Positions 17,141 through 26,075 of a stretch of DNA of 55,103 nt are shown here, piece after piece. How positions within the stretch are numbered: position 1 is the stretch's first letter; each line of letters opens with the position of its first letter. The stretch is taken from positions 1-55,103 of the forward strand of contig JAQVXD010000015.1 in assembly GCA_028709385.1 (NCBI GenBank). Direction: 5' to 3'. A program made the position numbers and the translations under genes. The stretch is from Fermentimonas sp. (GTDB taxonomy: Bacteria; Bacteroidota; Bacteroidia; Bacteroidales; Dysgonomonadaceae). The notes beneath the pieces are model-generated. The model was given only the letters and a program-made list of their open reading frames with translations, did not search any database and was not told the origin of the DNA.

Positions 17141-18223
17141 TTATGGAAATTTGTATATTACGCTATTAATATTCATACCTGCACCAACAGATGCTAACAC
17201 TATTATATCACCGCTCTTAAGCTGATGATCATCCATAGCATCACGAGTAATCATATCAAGTAGTGTGGGTACAGTTGCTACTGACGAATTTCCCAACCAT
17301 GAGATAGTCATTGGCATAATAGACTCAGGGACTTCATTGATATCGTAAAGTTCAAACAATCTTTTCAGGATAGCATCGTCCATTTTGCCATTTGCCTGAT
17401 GAATTAAAACTTTACTAATATCAGTAATATTCAAATTTAATTTATCCAGACCTGCCTTTATAGTTTTAGGCACATTTGATAATGCATACTGGTATAATTT
17501 TCGACCATTCATTTTCAAATAATGTATCTTTTTTTCTGCAAGACCTGCTTCATATGAATATCCCATATAAAGCATATTAGCATAATCCAAAGCATCACTG
17601 CGTGAATTGTGCCCAAGCACACCGAAGGGAGTATCGCTCTCTCTGGCCTCCATGACAGCAGCTCCTGCACCGTCTGCATATATCATACTGTCACGGTCGT
17701 GTGGATCTGAAATGCGTGAAAGGACATCGGCTCCCACAACCAATATTTTGCTTGCATCACCAGAGCGAATATAATAATCTGCCTGTATCACTGCCTGAAC
17801 CCAACCCGGACATCCAAACAAAAGATCATAAGCTACTGCCGAGGGATTTTTAATACCCAGCTTCTGCTTAAGCCTTGCAGACATAGTTGGTAAAACATCA
17901 ACTTGAATATCGTCAGGTTTTGTCTCGCCAAAGTTGTGTGCAAAAATGATATAATCAAGCTCCTCCTTATCTATTCCTGCTGCTTCAATTGCCCTTTGAG
18001 CAGCAATTAGCGCAAGATCTGTAGTCACCTGTTCATCTTCAGCATATCGCCTTTCAGCAATAGTTGTTATTTCCTCAAATTTACGGGTAATTTCTTCATT
18101 AGGAGTATCTAATTTAGTCCCTGTTGAATCATAAAACTCATTTGAATGAAAGTGTTCATTCTTAATTTGTTTTGTTGGAACATAACTTCCGGTTCCCGTA
18201 AATACACTGTATATTTTTTTCAT
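17141..18223 (-). CDS. 3-oxoacyl-ACP synthase III family enzyme (KASIII/FabH-like)
   Basis: The start is taken at the ATG at 18223 (MKKIYSVFTG), ten codons inside the longest frame, because the family begins with this strand; length is then 360. The catalytic triad is complete: Cys138 (FGCPGW), His275 (LIHQANGK) and Asn312 (LGNSSVA). KASIII enzymes condense an acyl-CoA with malonyl-ACP to start fatty acid or related chains. No acyl carrier protein, fabD or fabG is adjacent, so it may not be the housekeeping FabH; specialised members make alkylresorcinols, secondary lipids or signalling molecules. It lies on the minus strand alone, downstream of the MscS gene. Confidence 0.87.
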   Translation of the reverse strand: MKKIYSVFTGTGSYVPTKQIKNEHFHSNEFYDSTGTKLDTPNEEITRKFEEITTIAERRYAEDEQVTTDLALIAAQRAIEAAGIDKEELDYIIFAHNFGETKPDDIQVDVLPTMSARLKQKLGIKNPSAVAYDLLFGCPGWVQAVIQADYYIRSGDASKILVVGADVLSRISDPHDRDSMIYADGAGAAVMEARESDTPFGVLGHNSRSDALDYANMLYMGYSYEAGLAEKKIHYLKMNGRKLYQYALSNVPKTIKAGLDKLNLNITDISKVLIHQANGKMDDAILKRLFELYDINEVPESIMPMTISWLGNSSVATVPTLLDMITRDAMDDHQLKSGDIIVLASVGAGMNINSVIYKFP

Positions 18224-18342
18224 TTTAACACTTTTATAAATAAAATGTCTCACCTATGATCAACCTATTCTCAAACAATTAAAGAGTAAAGATATAAAAT
18301 TTAATTCAATCTAAAATCTATTTAAATCTTTACGATAACAAT

Positions 18343-19611
18343 TTATTCGTTAGATAGATCCTCAAACAATTCAAGATCAAAAAATGCAGCCGCAGAGGTT
18401 ATATGGTCGAATACATCGGATACAATAGCCTCGTATTCCACCCATACAGTGGTTGCAGTAAAAAAGTACAACTCAAGCGGCATACCCTTCTCATCCGGTT
18501 GCAATTGCCTTACAATCAGCAACAACTCCTTGTGAACTTTCGGGTGATTTTTCAGATAATTATATATGTACTGTCTGTAAAGACCAATATTCGTAAGATT
18601 GCGACCATTAATAAGAAGCGATTTATCTACATTATGAGTCTTGTTATACTCATCAATCTCTTTTATCTTAGTATTAACATAATCTGATATAAGTTCAATT
18701 TTCTGAAGCTGCTCCAACTCTTCGGGTTTAATAAATCGAATTTTACCCTGTTTGATGTGCACTGACCGCTTAAGTCTTCTGCCTCCTGTCTCCTGCATAC
18801 CTCGCCAGTTTTGAAAAGAATCAGAAACCAAAGCGTAAGGAGGTAAAGTGGTTATTGTTTTATCAAAGTTTCTTACTTTTACTGTTGTCAGCGTTATTTG
18901 TATTACGTCACCATCTGCTCCATATTTAGGCATTGTTATCCAATCACCGATTCTAACCATGTCATTGGCACTAACTTGCAGACTGGCAACAAAACCCAAA
19001 ATTGAGTCTTTAAATATCAGCATCAATATTGCCGATCCTGCACCCAAACCGGCAATCACGGCAGTTGTATCCTGACCGGTAAGTATAGAAAACAGAATGA
19101 TAAACCCAATTATGTAAAAAATGATCTTGATTACCTGAACGTAACTATCCAGCGGTTTATCCTTCAGACTTGGTTTTAGTCGCAGAGTATCAGCTGCTGC
19201 ATTTATAATCGACATTATAAGCCATATAATATAGAATATCAGATAAGCATCAGCAGCCTTATCCATGAAATTCATCAACTTGGGGAATTGATCAAATACA
19301 ATCGGTATAGATCCTTTAACTATACTGAAAGGAACAATCATTGCCAGGTAATGCGGAAATCGTCTTTTCTCAAGATGAGCCAATATCGGAGCCTTTGTAA
19401 TTTTTGCTGATCTGTTTAAAATAACCGTTAAAACTTTTCGTGTAAGGTATTGTACAACAATTACTATTAATACTAAAACAACTGCCAAAAATATCATGTT
19501 AATGTACCTAATCAAGTTCTCGGGCACCCCGATACTATTTAACAAGTTTATCGACCATTCACTGATTGCACTCGTTGAACGTGAAATTTGCTCTATATTA
19601 TCTTCATTCAT
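18343..19611 (-). CDS. MscS-family mechanosensitive channel (YbdG-like, large form)
   Basis: The 422-residue protein is longer than E. coli MscS (286) and close to YbdG (415). About five hydrophobic segments precede the pore helix region AVIAGLGAGSAILMLIFKD, which matches the Gly/Ala-packed TM3 of MscS, followed by the beta-domain start GFVASLQVSANDMVRIGDWI. A YbdG-type cytoplasmic extension continues to residue 422. It should open under osmotic downshock to release solutes. It lies 119 bases upstream of the KASIII gene on the same strand; a shared transcript is possible, but the two have no obvious functional link. Confidence 0.9.
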   Translation of the reverse strand: MNEDNIEQISRSTSAISEWSINLLNSIGVPENLIRYINMIFLAVVLVLIVIVVQYLTRKVLTVILNRSAKITKAPILAHLEKRRFPHYLAMIVPFSIVKGSIPIVFDQFPKLMNFMDKAADAYLIFYIIWLIMSIINAAADTLRLKPSLKDKPLDSYVQVIKIIFYIIGFIILFSILTGQDTTAVIAGLGAGSAILMLIFKDSILGFVASLQVSANDMVRIGDWITMPKYGADGDVIQITLTTVKVRNFDKTITTLPPYALVSDSFQNWRGMQETGGRRLKRSVHIKQGKIRFIKPEELEQLQKIELISDYVNTKIKEIDEYNKTHNVDKSLLINGRNLTNIGLYRQYIYNYLKNHPKVHKELLLIVRQLQPDEKGMPLELYFFTATTVWVEYEAIVSDVFDHITSAAAFFDLELFEDLSNE

Positions 19612-19813
19612 AGTTTTAAATCTTCTTTACTTTCACTGGAAAAAACATACTCACACAAAATAGTAGTATTGAATTTTAAGTCTGGTTTTTAGTTATATTT
19701 TTCTGTTAAATACAAAGATAATAAATCCATCTCAACTAAAAAAAATGACTGTTTAAAAGATTAACTTAATTCTATTTTCTATAATCGACGTAATAATAAT
19801 GATTTTTTTTATG

Positions 19814-19821
19814 TAAGTTTG
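19814..19821 (+). promoter_or_regulatory. Predicted -7 element upstream of the carboxynorspermidine dehydrogenase gene
   Basis: TAAGTTTG fits TAnnTTTG, 36 bases before the start codon; no convincing -33 TTTG is seen at the proper distance. The 245-base gap at 19612-19856 shows nothing else. Confidence 0.35.
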
Positions 19822-19856
19822 TGCTGAGGAATATCTAATTTAAATAATACACAAAT

Positions 19857-21059
19857 ATGGGAAAAGTACTTATTATTGGTGCCGGTGGCGTTGGAACAGT
19901 GGTAGCCAACAAGGTTGCTCAGAACAGCAATGTATTCACAGATATAATGTTGGCAAGTCGCACAAAAAGTAAATGTGACGATATTGCTGCAGATGTCAAA
20001 AAACGCACAGGTGTGACAATTAAAACAGCCAGAGTCGACGCAGACAATGTTCCTGAGTTAGTTGAACTGATGAATGAGTTTAAACCCGAAATAGTTATAA
20101 ATGTTGCACTTCCATATCAGGATTTAACCATAATGGATGCTTGTCTGGAAGCGGGAGTAAACTATCTCGACACAGCTAATTATGAACCAAGGGACGAAGC
20201 CAAGTTTGAGTATAAATGGCAATGGGCATACAAAGAAAAGTTCGAAAAAGCAGGTCTGACTGCCATCCTTGGTTGTGGCTTTGACCCGGGAGTAACAAGC
20301 ATATTTACTGCTTATGCGGCAAAGCATCATTTTGATGAGATTCATTACCTTGACATTGTTGACTGCAATGCCGGTGATCATGGTAAAGCATTTGCCACAA
20401 ACTTCAACCCGGAAATCAACATTCGCGAAGTCACTCAGAAAGGAAAATACTGGGAAAACGGCAAATGGGTTGAAACCGAGCCGCATGAGATACATAAACC
20501 TCTCACCTACCCCGAAATAGGGCCAAAAGAATCATACGTAATCTATCACGAAGAGCTGGAGTCGCTTGTAAAAAACTTCCCCACCCTCAAACGTGCCCGC
20601 TTCTGGATGACATTCGGCGAAGAATACCTCACCCATCTTCGTGTTATACAAAACATAGGAATGGCACGTATAGATGAAGTAGAGTATAACGGTCAAAAGA
20701 TTGTTCCTATTCAATTTCTCAAGGCTGTACTTCCCGATCCGGGAGAACTTGGAGAAAACTACACCGGTCAAACATCAATCGGATGTCGAATCAAGGGTAT
20801 AAAAGATGGTAAGGAAAGGACCTATTATATCTATAACAACTGCAGTCACGAAGAAGCATACAAGGAAACCGGTGCTCAGGGTGTAAGTTACACTACAGGT
20901 GTTCCGGCAACTATCGGAGCTATGATGTTCATGCAGGGAATTTGGAAAAAACCGGGTGTATTTAATGTAGAGGAATTTAATCCTGATCCATTTATGGAAC
21001 AGCTTAACAAACAAGGACTACCCTGGCACGAACTGTTAGATATCGATCTTGAAGTTTGA
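19857..21059 (+). CDS. Carboxynorspermidine dehydrogenase (saccharopine dehydrogenase family)
   Basis: The 400-residue protein has an N-terminal Rossmann fold (IGAGGVGTVVANK, residues 6-18) and the saccharopine-dehydrogenase-like catalytic domain. The close similarity of segments such as LDTANYEPRDEAKFEYKWQW and LGCGFDPGVTSIF to carboxynorspermidine/carboxyspermidine dehydrogenases identifies the subgroup rather than lysine metabolism. It would reductively join aspartate semialdehyde to a diamine (putrescine or diaminopropane) using NADPH, the first step of the alternative polyamine route common in Bacteroidetes. The decarboxylase partner (nspC) is not in this window. The gene stands alone, 80 bases before pyrB. 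Confidence 0.9.
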   Translation: MGKVLIIGAGGVGTVVANKVAQNSNVFTDIMLASRTKSKCDDIAADVKKRTGVTIKTARVDADNVPELVELMNEFKPEIVINVALPYQDLTIMDACLEAGVNYLDTANYEPRDEAKFEYKWQWAYKEKFEKAGLTAILGCGFDPGVTSIFTAYAAKHHFDEIHYLDIVDCNAGDHGKAFATNFNPEINIREVTQKGKYWENGKWVETEPHEIHKPLTYPEIGPKESYVIYHEELESLVKNFPTLKRARFWMTFGEEYLTHLRVIQNIGMARIDEVEYNGQKIVPIQFLKAVLPDPGELGENYTGQTSIGCRIKGIKDGKERTYYIYNNCSHEEAYKETGAQGVSYTTGVPATIGAMMFMQGIWKKPGVFNVEEFNPDPFMEQLNKQGLPWHELLDIDLEV

Positions 21060-21095
21060 GCAGGTATTTCAAAGTATAATTTGTGTCATTTTAGT

Positions 21096-21103
21096 TACTT
21101 TTG
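21096..21103 (+). promoter_or_regulatory. Predicted -7 element of the pyrBI-metA operon
   Basis: TACTTTTG matches TAnnTTTG, 36 bases before pyrB. The same octamer followed by CA is found before the DUF5606 gene at 28611. No well-spaced -33 element is evident, and the short leader shows no attenuator hairpin. Confidence 0.35.
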
Positions 21104-21139
21104 CAACAAAATTGTTATTGAGCAGTTAAATTTTATTGT

Positions 21140-22057
21140 ATGCAGCCCAGAAGTTTAGTTAACATAGGTGATTATGATCGGGAGGATATTTACCGTATCC
21201 TCGAGAGTGCAACTAAATTTAAAGAGAATCCGGATCGTAGTCTGTTGAAAGGTAAAGTTTGTGCTACTCTATTCTTCGAACCCTCTACACGTACCCGTTT
21301 AAGTTTCGAGACAGCGGTAAACCGATTGAGAGGACGGATTATCGGATTTTCTGATTCCGCAACAAGTAGTTCAACCAAAGGTGAGTCGCTTAAAGACACC
21401 ATCATGATGGTTAGCAATTATGCCGATTTGATTATAATGCGTCATCACCTCGAAGGCTCTGCCCGCTATGCTTCTGAGATTTCACCGGTACCGTTAATAA
21501 ATGCCGGCGACGGATCTAATCAGCATCCAACGCAAACAATGCTGGATCTGTTTACTATTTACGAGACACAAAAAACACTTGAAAATCTTACAGTAACAAT
21601 TGTTGGTGATCTGAAGTATGGACGTGCCGTTCATTCATTGATACAGGGACTCTCATACTTCAATCCCACTTTTAATTTTGTTGCTCCCGAGGAGCTGCAT
21701 ATTCCTGATAAATATAAGTTGTTCTGCGACGATAAAAATATTCCATACAGAGAATTCACTAATTTCTCGGCAGAATCAATCAACAGTGCTGATATTCTTT
21801 ACATGACCAGAGTTCAGAAAGAGAGATTTACAGATCTTATGGAGTATGAAAAGGTTAAGAATATTTATGTGCTTCACAACGAAATGCTCTCAAAATCCAA
21901 AGATAACCTGAAAGTGTTGCACCCGTTGCCAAGAGTTAAGGAGATAAGTCAGGATGTGGACGAAAACCCGAAAGCATATTACTTTCAGCAGGCAAAAAAT
22001 GGTATGTATACCCGACAGGCTATTATCTGTGATCTTATGGGGATAGATGTGACTTAA
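21140..22057 (+). CDS. pyrB: Aspartate carbamoyltransferase, catalytic subunit
   Basis: The 305-residue protein catalyses carbamoyl phosphate plus aspartate to carbamoyl aspartate, the committed step of pyrimidine synthesis. The carbamoyl-phosphate-binding [13 protein letters not shown] motif lies near residues 46-58, with [11 protein letters not shown] at about 133-143 and [10 protein letters not shown] near the C-terminus contributing aspartate-site residues. The start is the ATG at 21140; the [12 protein letters not shown] beginning is typical of Bacteroidetes. The regulatory subunit gene follows 23 bases downstream, so the enzyme is expected to form the E. coli-type holoenzyme. Confidence 0.97.
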   Translation: MQPRSLVNIGDYDREDIYRILESATKFKENPDRSLLKGKVCATLFFEPSTRTRLSFETAVNRLRGRIIGFSDSATSSSTKGESLKDTIMMVSNYADLIIMRHHLEGSARYASEISPVPLINAGDGSNQHPTQTMLDLFTIYETQKTLENLTVTIVGDLKYGRAVHSLIQGLSYFNPTFNFVAPEELHIPDKYKLFCDDKNIPYREFTNFSAESINSADILYMTRVQKERFTDLMEYEKVKNIYVLHNEMLSKSKDNLKVLHPLPRVKEISQDVDENPKAYYFQQAKNGMYTRQAIICDLMGIDVT

Positions 22058-22080
22058 AAAAAATAAATAATTCATATATT

Positions 22081-22533
22081 ATGGGAAAAGCGTTACAAGT
22101 TGCCGCACTGGAAAACGGTACAGCCATTGATCATATTCCTACTGATGCAGTATTTAAAGTTGTTACTCTTCTTCAGCTGCAGAGACTTGGCAATCGTATA
22201 ACTATAGGTAATAATCTCAATAGCAACAAGATGGGTTCTAAAGGACTTATCAAAGTATCCGATAAGTTTTTTAAAGAGGATGAGATTAACCGTATTGCTT
22301 TAGTAGCACCAAATGTAAATCTTAACATCATCCGTAATTTTGAGGTTGTTGAGAAGAAGAAAGTTGTTTTACCGGATGAAATTATTGAGATTGTAAAGTG
22401 CAATAATCCAAAATGTATTTCCAATAATGAGCCAATGAAGACAAGATTTCATGTTACAGATAAAGAAAAAGTTGAAATACAGTGTCATTATTGCGAGGTT
22501 AAAATAAAGAAAGAGGAAATCGTTTTGTTGTAA
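22081..22533 (+). CDS. pyrI: Aspartate carbamoyltransferase, regulatory subunit
   Basis: The 150-residue protein has an allosteric domain (nucleotide-binding region with KVVTLLQLQ and [10 protein letters not shown]) and a C-terminal zinc domain. The four zinc cysteines are Cys107, Cys112, Cys135 and Cys138, in the CX4C...CX2C arrangement of E. coli PyrI, which holds the contact with PyrB. It binds CTP/ATP to tune the enzyme. metA follows after 37 bases with no visible terminator, so pyrimidine and methionine genes may share a transcript. Confidence 0.96.
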   Translation: MGKALQVAALENGTAIDHIPTDAVFKVVTLLQLQRLGNRITIGNNLNSNKMGSKGLIKVSDKFFKEDEINRIALVAPNVNLNIIRNFEVVEKKKVVLPDEIIEIVKCNNPKCISNNEPMKTRFHVTDKEKVEIQCHYCEVKIKKEEIVLL

Positions 22534-22570
22534 AAACGATAGTATTTAGGTTATTAAAAATTAGTACACT

Positions 22571-23506
22571 ATGCCATTAAACTTACCCGATAAATTACCG
22601 GCTATCGAGATATTGAAAAAAGAGTCCATTTTTGTGATGGAGGATCTGCGGGCTTCAACACAAGACATACGTCCGCTAAAAATACTTATACTTAACCTTA
22701 TGCCACTTAAGATCTCAACGGAAACAGATCTGCTGAGATTATTGTCGAATTCACCTTTACAGATTGAAATTGAATTTCTGGGACTTTCCACTCATACACC
22801 CAAAAATACTCCCATAGAACATCTGATGTCGTTCTACACTAATTTCTCTTCAATTCAGAACAGATATTTTGATGGAATGATAATTACTGGTGCCCCTGTT
22901 GAAATGCTGGAATTTGAAGAGGTAAACTACTGGAGTGAAATGACTCAGATATGCGACTGGGCACGTACTCATGTAACCTCAACTTTTTATATCTGCTGGG
23001 GTGCTCAGGCTGCCCTGTATCATTTTTACGGAATAAACAAATACCCTTTAGATAAAAAGTTATTTGGTGTGTTTAAGCATAAAATTATTGATCCTTCATT
23101 CCCTTTATTCAGAGGATTTGATGATGAATTTTATGCCCCGCACAGCAGACATACAACTATTTTAGCGGAAGAGCTGGAGCAACATGATGAACTGACTATA
23201 TTGTCGGAGTCGGCAGATGCAGGAGTTTATATTGCCTCTTCACGCGGAGGCAGAGAATTTTATGTTACGGGTCACTCTGAATACTCTCCACTTACACTCC
23301 ACAACGAATACCTCAGAGATAAAGAAAAAGGTATGGATACTGTTGGTCCGCCTCTTAACTACTACACAGATGATGATCCTTCACAGCCACCTTTAGTAAA
23401 ATGGAGGTCACATGCTAATTTGTTATATATAAACTGGCTGAACTACTTCGTATATCAGGCTACTCCGTATAACATCAACGATATACCACAGCTGGGAGAC
23501 CTATAA
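22571..23506 (+). CDS. metAA: Homoserine O-acetyltransferase (MetA family)
   Basis: The 311-residue MetA-family enzyme has the nucleophile Cys142 (YICWGAQA), His in YVTGHSEY and Glu shortly after, as in the family triad. Residue 111 is Glu (GAPVEMLEF). Work on Bacillus cereus MetA showed that Glu111 favours acetyl-CoA, while Gly111, as in E. coli, favours succinyl-CoA; this protein should therefore make O-acetylhomoserine for methionine synthesis. It lies 37 bases after pyrI, and no SAM-responsive leader fits in that space. Confidence 0.95.
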   Translation: MPLNLPDKLPAIEILKKESIFVMEDLRASTQDIRPLKILILNLMPLKISTETDLLRLLSNSPLQIEIEFLGLSTHTPKNTPIEHLMSFYTNFSSIQNRYFDGMIITGAPVEMLEFEEVNYWSEMTQICDWARTHVTSTFYICWGAQAALYHFYGINKYPLDKKLFGVFKHKIIDPSFPLFRGFDDEFYAPHSRHTTILAEELEQHDELTILSESADAGVYIASSRGGREFYVTGHSEYSPLTLHNEYLRDKEKGMDTVGPPLNYYTDDDPSQPPLVKWRSHANLLYINWLNYFVYQATPYNINDIPQLGDL

Positions 23507-23614
23507 TTATTTTATTCTTAGGTTAATTCTGTCTTTAGTTATTTATATGATATAACTAAGAGTAGAGTATGCTTTGATATTACCTCGGCCAACTCAACTA
23601 CTATAATTTATGAT

Positions 23615-23658
23615 GTTGATACGAGGTTGAATTGAAGTTGATACATAGTTGATACTGA
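23615..23658 (+). repeat. Four tandem 11-base repeats starting GTTGA
   Basis: Units start at 23615, 23626, 23637 and 23648: GTTGATACGAG, GTTGAATTGAA, GTTGATACATA, GTTGATACTGA. The first five bases are identical in all four; three units share GTTGATAC. The exact 11-base period, about one helical turn, would place each copy on the same DNA face. They lie about 48-91 bases upstream of the predicted -33 element of the next operon. A multimeric regulator site is one reading; a decayed tandem duplication is another. Confidence 0.7.
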
Positions 23659-23705
23659 CCTGGTACCTACAATGTAATACTAAAGCATACAAATGCACTT
23701 GTTCA

Positions 23706-23737
23706 TTTTGCGCTTTTAGTAAAATAGAGTAACTTAG
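23706..23737 (+). promoter_or_regulatory. Possible promoter of the glycosyltransferase operon
   Basis: TTTTG at 23706-23710 is followed after 19 bases by TAACTTAG at 23730-23737, one mismatch from TAnnTTTG. Transcription would start near 23744, leaving a leader of about 110 bases. Confidence 0.35.
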
Positions 23738-23855
23738 CACGTTGGAAAATTTAAAGTCTTTATGCAATACAAAATCAGTTAATAGTCTGTATTTTATTGT
23801 TTGTTAGATTAAGACAAAGCAAATGAATAGGTTATAAAAAAAAGAATCTTTTTTT

Positions 23856-25049
23856 GTGGAAAAATTATCAGAAATTGATGATAGAGAGACTATTGACAAA
23901 GTGAGGGTAGCTTTCTTCAATGATGTTCTTGTTAAAGATTTTGACGGCGCAGTTAAAACTATGTACCAGTTGATTAACCGTATTGATCCGGCACGTTTTG
24001 AATATCTGTTTTTTTGCGGTATGCCGCCAAAGCAAAAAACAAGCCTCAATATTGTAAAAGTACCTTCAATAATCATACCTTTCAATATTTCATACAGAGC
24101 AGCTCTTCCCGGTCTTAGCAAGAGGAAATTATTTAAAAGACTTAATGACTTTCATCCTGAAGTAATTCATATTTCTACTCCTTCATTTTTGGGATTCTTT
24201 GCTCTTAAGTATGCCAAGGAGAACAATATCCCAGTACTTGCAATTTATCATACTCATTTTATATCGTATATGAAGTATTATTTTAAAATACCCTTCATAG
24301 TAAAATGGGCTGAATCGTTAATTGAAAAACTTTATATAAAGTTCTACAATAACTGTGACATAGTTTATGTACCTACGCATTTTATGATGAGAGAACTTGT
24401 GGAACACGGGATTTCGAAGAAAGTGCTCAAACAATGGCATCGTGGTTTGGATACCAAACTATTTAATCCGGGTAAGAAAAATATAGAGTATATCAAAAAC
24501 ATTACAGGCAATGATAAACCTTGTGTTTTGTATGCATCGAGAATAGTTTGGGAAAAGAATATTGAAACTCTTTTTGATATATACGATAAGGTAGAAGAAG
24601 AGGAGATAGACGTAAACTTTATAGTGGCAGGAGATGGTGCTGCCGAGGCAGAAGCAAGACAACGTATGCCAAACGCTTTCTTCCTAGGCAAATTAGATCA
24701 GGACAGTCTGGGAACACTTTATGCATCATCAGATATTTTTGTTTTTCCTTCCATTTCAGAATCCTACGGAAATGTAGTGGTTGAAGCCACAGCATGCGGA
24801 TGCATACCTGTAATTGCCCGGGGCGGGGGTTCACAAGCACTTGTTGATGATGGCAAAACGGGGTTTCTCTGCGAACCTAATGATGCAAATGATTATATTG
24901 AAAAAATAAAACTGCTGCTGAACGATGATGAACTTAAGGGCAAAATGCAAGCCGAAGGAAGTAAATATATATCCCTGTTGAGTTGGGACAGCCTGGCAAA
25001 AAATTACTTCACCGATATTGAACAACTTGCAAAAGGTATATCAAAGTAA
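23856..25049 (+). CDS. Family 4 glycosyltransferase
   Basis: The 397-residue GT-B enzyme has an N-terminal acceptor domain (RVAFFNDVLVKDFDGAVKTM, then YHTHF and the W-R-G-L-D-T-K-L-F-N-P linker region) and a C-terminal nucleotide-sugar domain with LYASRIVWEKN, VAGDGAAE and the donor-binding SISESYGNVVVEATACG near residue 300. The layout resembles mannosyl- and glucosyltransferases acting on lipid carriers. The start is GTG at 23856; another GTG at 23901, just before RVAFF, would remove 15 polar residues and is an equally good choice. It is followed after 3 bases by a flippase-like membrane protein and then a second GT4. Confidence 0.87.
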   Translation: MEKLSEIDDRETIDKVRVAFFNDVLVKDFDGAVKTMYQLINRIDPARFEYLFFCGMPPKQKTSLNIVKVPSIIIPFNISYRAALPGLSKRKLFKRLNDFHPEVIHISTPSFLGFFALKYAKENNIPVLAIYHTHFISYMKYYFKIPFIVKWAESLIEKLYIKFYNNCDIVYVPTHFMMRELVEHGISKKVLKQWHRGLDTKLFNPGKKNIEYIKNITGNDKPCVLYASRIVWEKNIETLFDIYDKVEEEEIDVNFIVAGDGAAEAEARQRMPNAFFLGKLDQDSLGTLYASSDIFVFPSISESYGNVVVEATACGCIPVIARGGGSQALVDDGKTGFLCEPNDANDYIEKIKLLLNDDELKGKMQAEGSKYISLLSWDSLAKNYFTDIEQLAKGISK

Positions 25050-25052
25050 TTT

Positions 25053-26075
25053 ATGGCAACATTCATTCAAAAATACAGGAAGTATATTATAGCAGTTCTT
25101 TTAATTACTGTTTTTCTGTTGATAAGCAGGTTTGTTGCATCGATAGACTTTGACAAGTTTAAAGTATATGTTTCTGAGATGCCAGGGATGTTTGTGGGTG
25201 TTATACTTGCATCATTTATGTCTTACACCGTATCTACAATTGCCTGGTCGCTGTGTATGGGAGGTGAAGGCAAAAAAATATCATTCCCTTCACTTTTCAT
25301 GTTCCGGCATGTTGGTGAGATGTTGTCGGCATTTAATCCCACAAGTGTAATTGCTGGCGAAAGTCTTAAAGCTGTAATACTCCACAAGAAAGGAGTTGAC
25401 GGCACACAGGGTGTCAGCTCAATACTCTTGCACAGAGTCTTGATTATTTTTTCCAGTGTACTGCTGATGGCAATATCATTAGTTTATATAACGGTTGACT
25501 CTATTACCAATAACGGTGCAAGCATACTTATAATAATATCGGTAATTGCAATAATATCGGCACTTGCATTTTTTGTACTACGGTTTATAGTTCACCCTAA
25601 ACTATTCCTGGCCAAAACAATAGATAAATTAAGAAAGAAAACCAGTTGGGCATTTCTGACGGATAAGGTGATAAACTCCTCTTATGAAATGAACAGAGTT
25701 GCTTCGGTATACTTCAGGTTCAACAAAGGGCGGTTTCTTGTAGCATTTTTGTTGTGTACAATACACTGGATATTTGGTTCCGTTGAGTTTTTAATAGTAC
25801 TGAGAATGATGGGGCTGGATATCAGCCTGATGCAGGCTATTGTGGTAGAAATGGGCGTTTCACTCTTTAAAACAATTGGAATGATTGTTCCCGCTCAAAT
25901 TGGAGTTGAAGAATATGGAAATAAAGTGATGCTGGATGTCATAGGTGTTGTAAGCAACGAGATATGGCTTGTAGTTACACTAATGAGAAGAGGGCGTCAG
26001 TTATTCTGGCTGCTCATAGCTGGTATTTTCACGATGATAATTTCAAAGAAAACGAATATTAAATTACATAAATGA
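25053..26075 (+). CDS. Lysylphosphatidylglycerol synthase TM-region (UPF0104/YbhN-like) membrane protein
   Basis: The 340-residue protein has about eight hydrophobic segments and the fold of the transmembrane half of MprF-type proteins without the catalytic aminoacyl-transfer domain. Visible landmarks are FRHVGEMLSAFNPTSVIAGESLKA in the first half and VEMGVSLFKTIGMIVPAQIGVEEYG in the second, the usual conserved segment of this family. Such proteins are thought to move or help glycosylate lipids. It is flanked by two GT4 genes (3 bases before, 4-base overlap after), so a role in handling a lipid-linked sugar is likely; this is inference. Confidence 0.87.
   Translation: MATFIQKYRKYIIAVLLITVFLLISRFVASIDFDKFKVYVSEMPGMFVGVILASFMSYTVSTIAWSLCMGGEGKKISFPSLFMFRHVGEMLSAFNPTSVIAGESLKAVILHKKGVDGTQGVSSILLHRVLIIFSSVLLMAISLVYITVDSITNNGASILIIISVIAIISALAFFVLRFIVHPKLFLAKTIDKLRKKTSWAFLTDKVINSSYEMNRVASVYFRFNKGRFLVAFLLCTIHWIFGSVEFLIVLRMMGLDISLMQAIVVEMGVSLFKTIGMIVPAQIGVEEYGNKVMLDVIGVVSNEIWLVVTLMRRGRQLFWLLIAGIFTMIISKKTNIKLHK

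Larger units (their letters stand above)
23507..23855. other. 349-base gap between metA and the glycosyltransferase operon
   Basis: No plausible gene is present. An inverted repeat TTAGTTAT/ATAACTAA (23535-23542 and 23552-23559) lies just after metA; without a T tract it is not a typical terminator. Then come four repeats phased at 11 bases (23615-23658), then a predicted promoter (23706-23737), and a leader of about 110 bases before the GTG start at 23856. Confidence 0.7.

Noticed and set aside
20124-20495. 123-residue minus-strand frame inside the carboxynorspermidine dehydrogenase gene
   Set aside because: It mirrors a conserved coding region and lacks any protein-like pattern.
23535-23559. 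Terminator after metAA
   Set aside because: The inverted repeat TTAGTTAT/ATAACTAA has no T tract on the plus strand, so it is recorded only as an inverted repeat.
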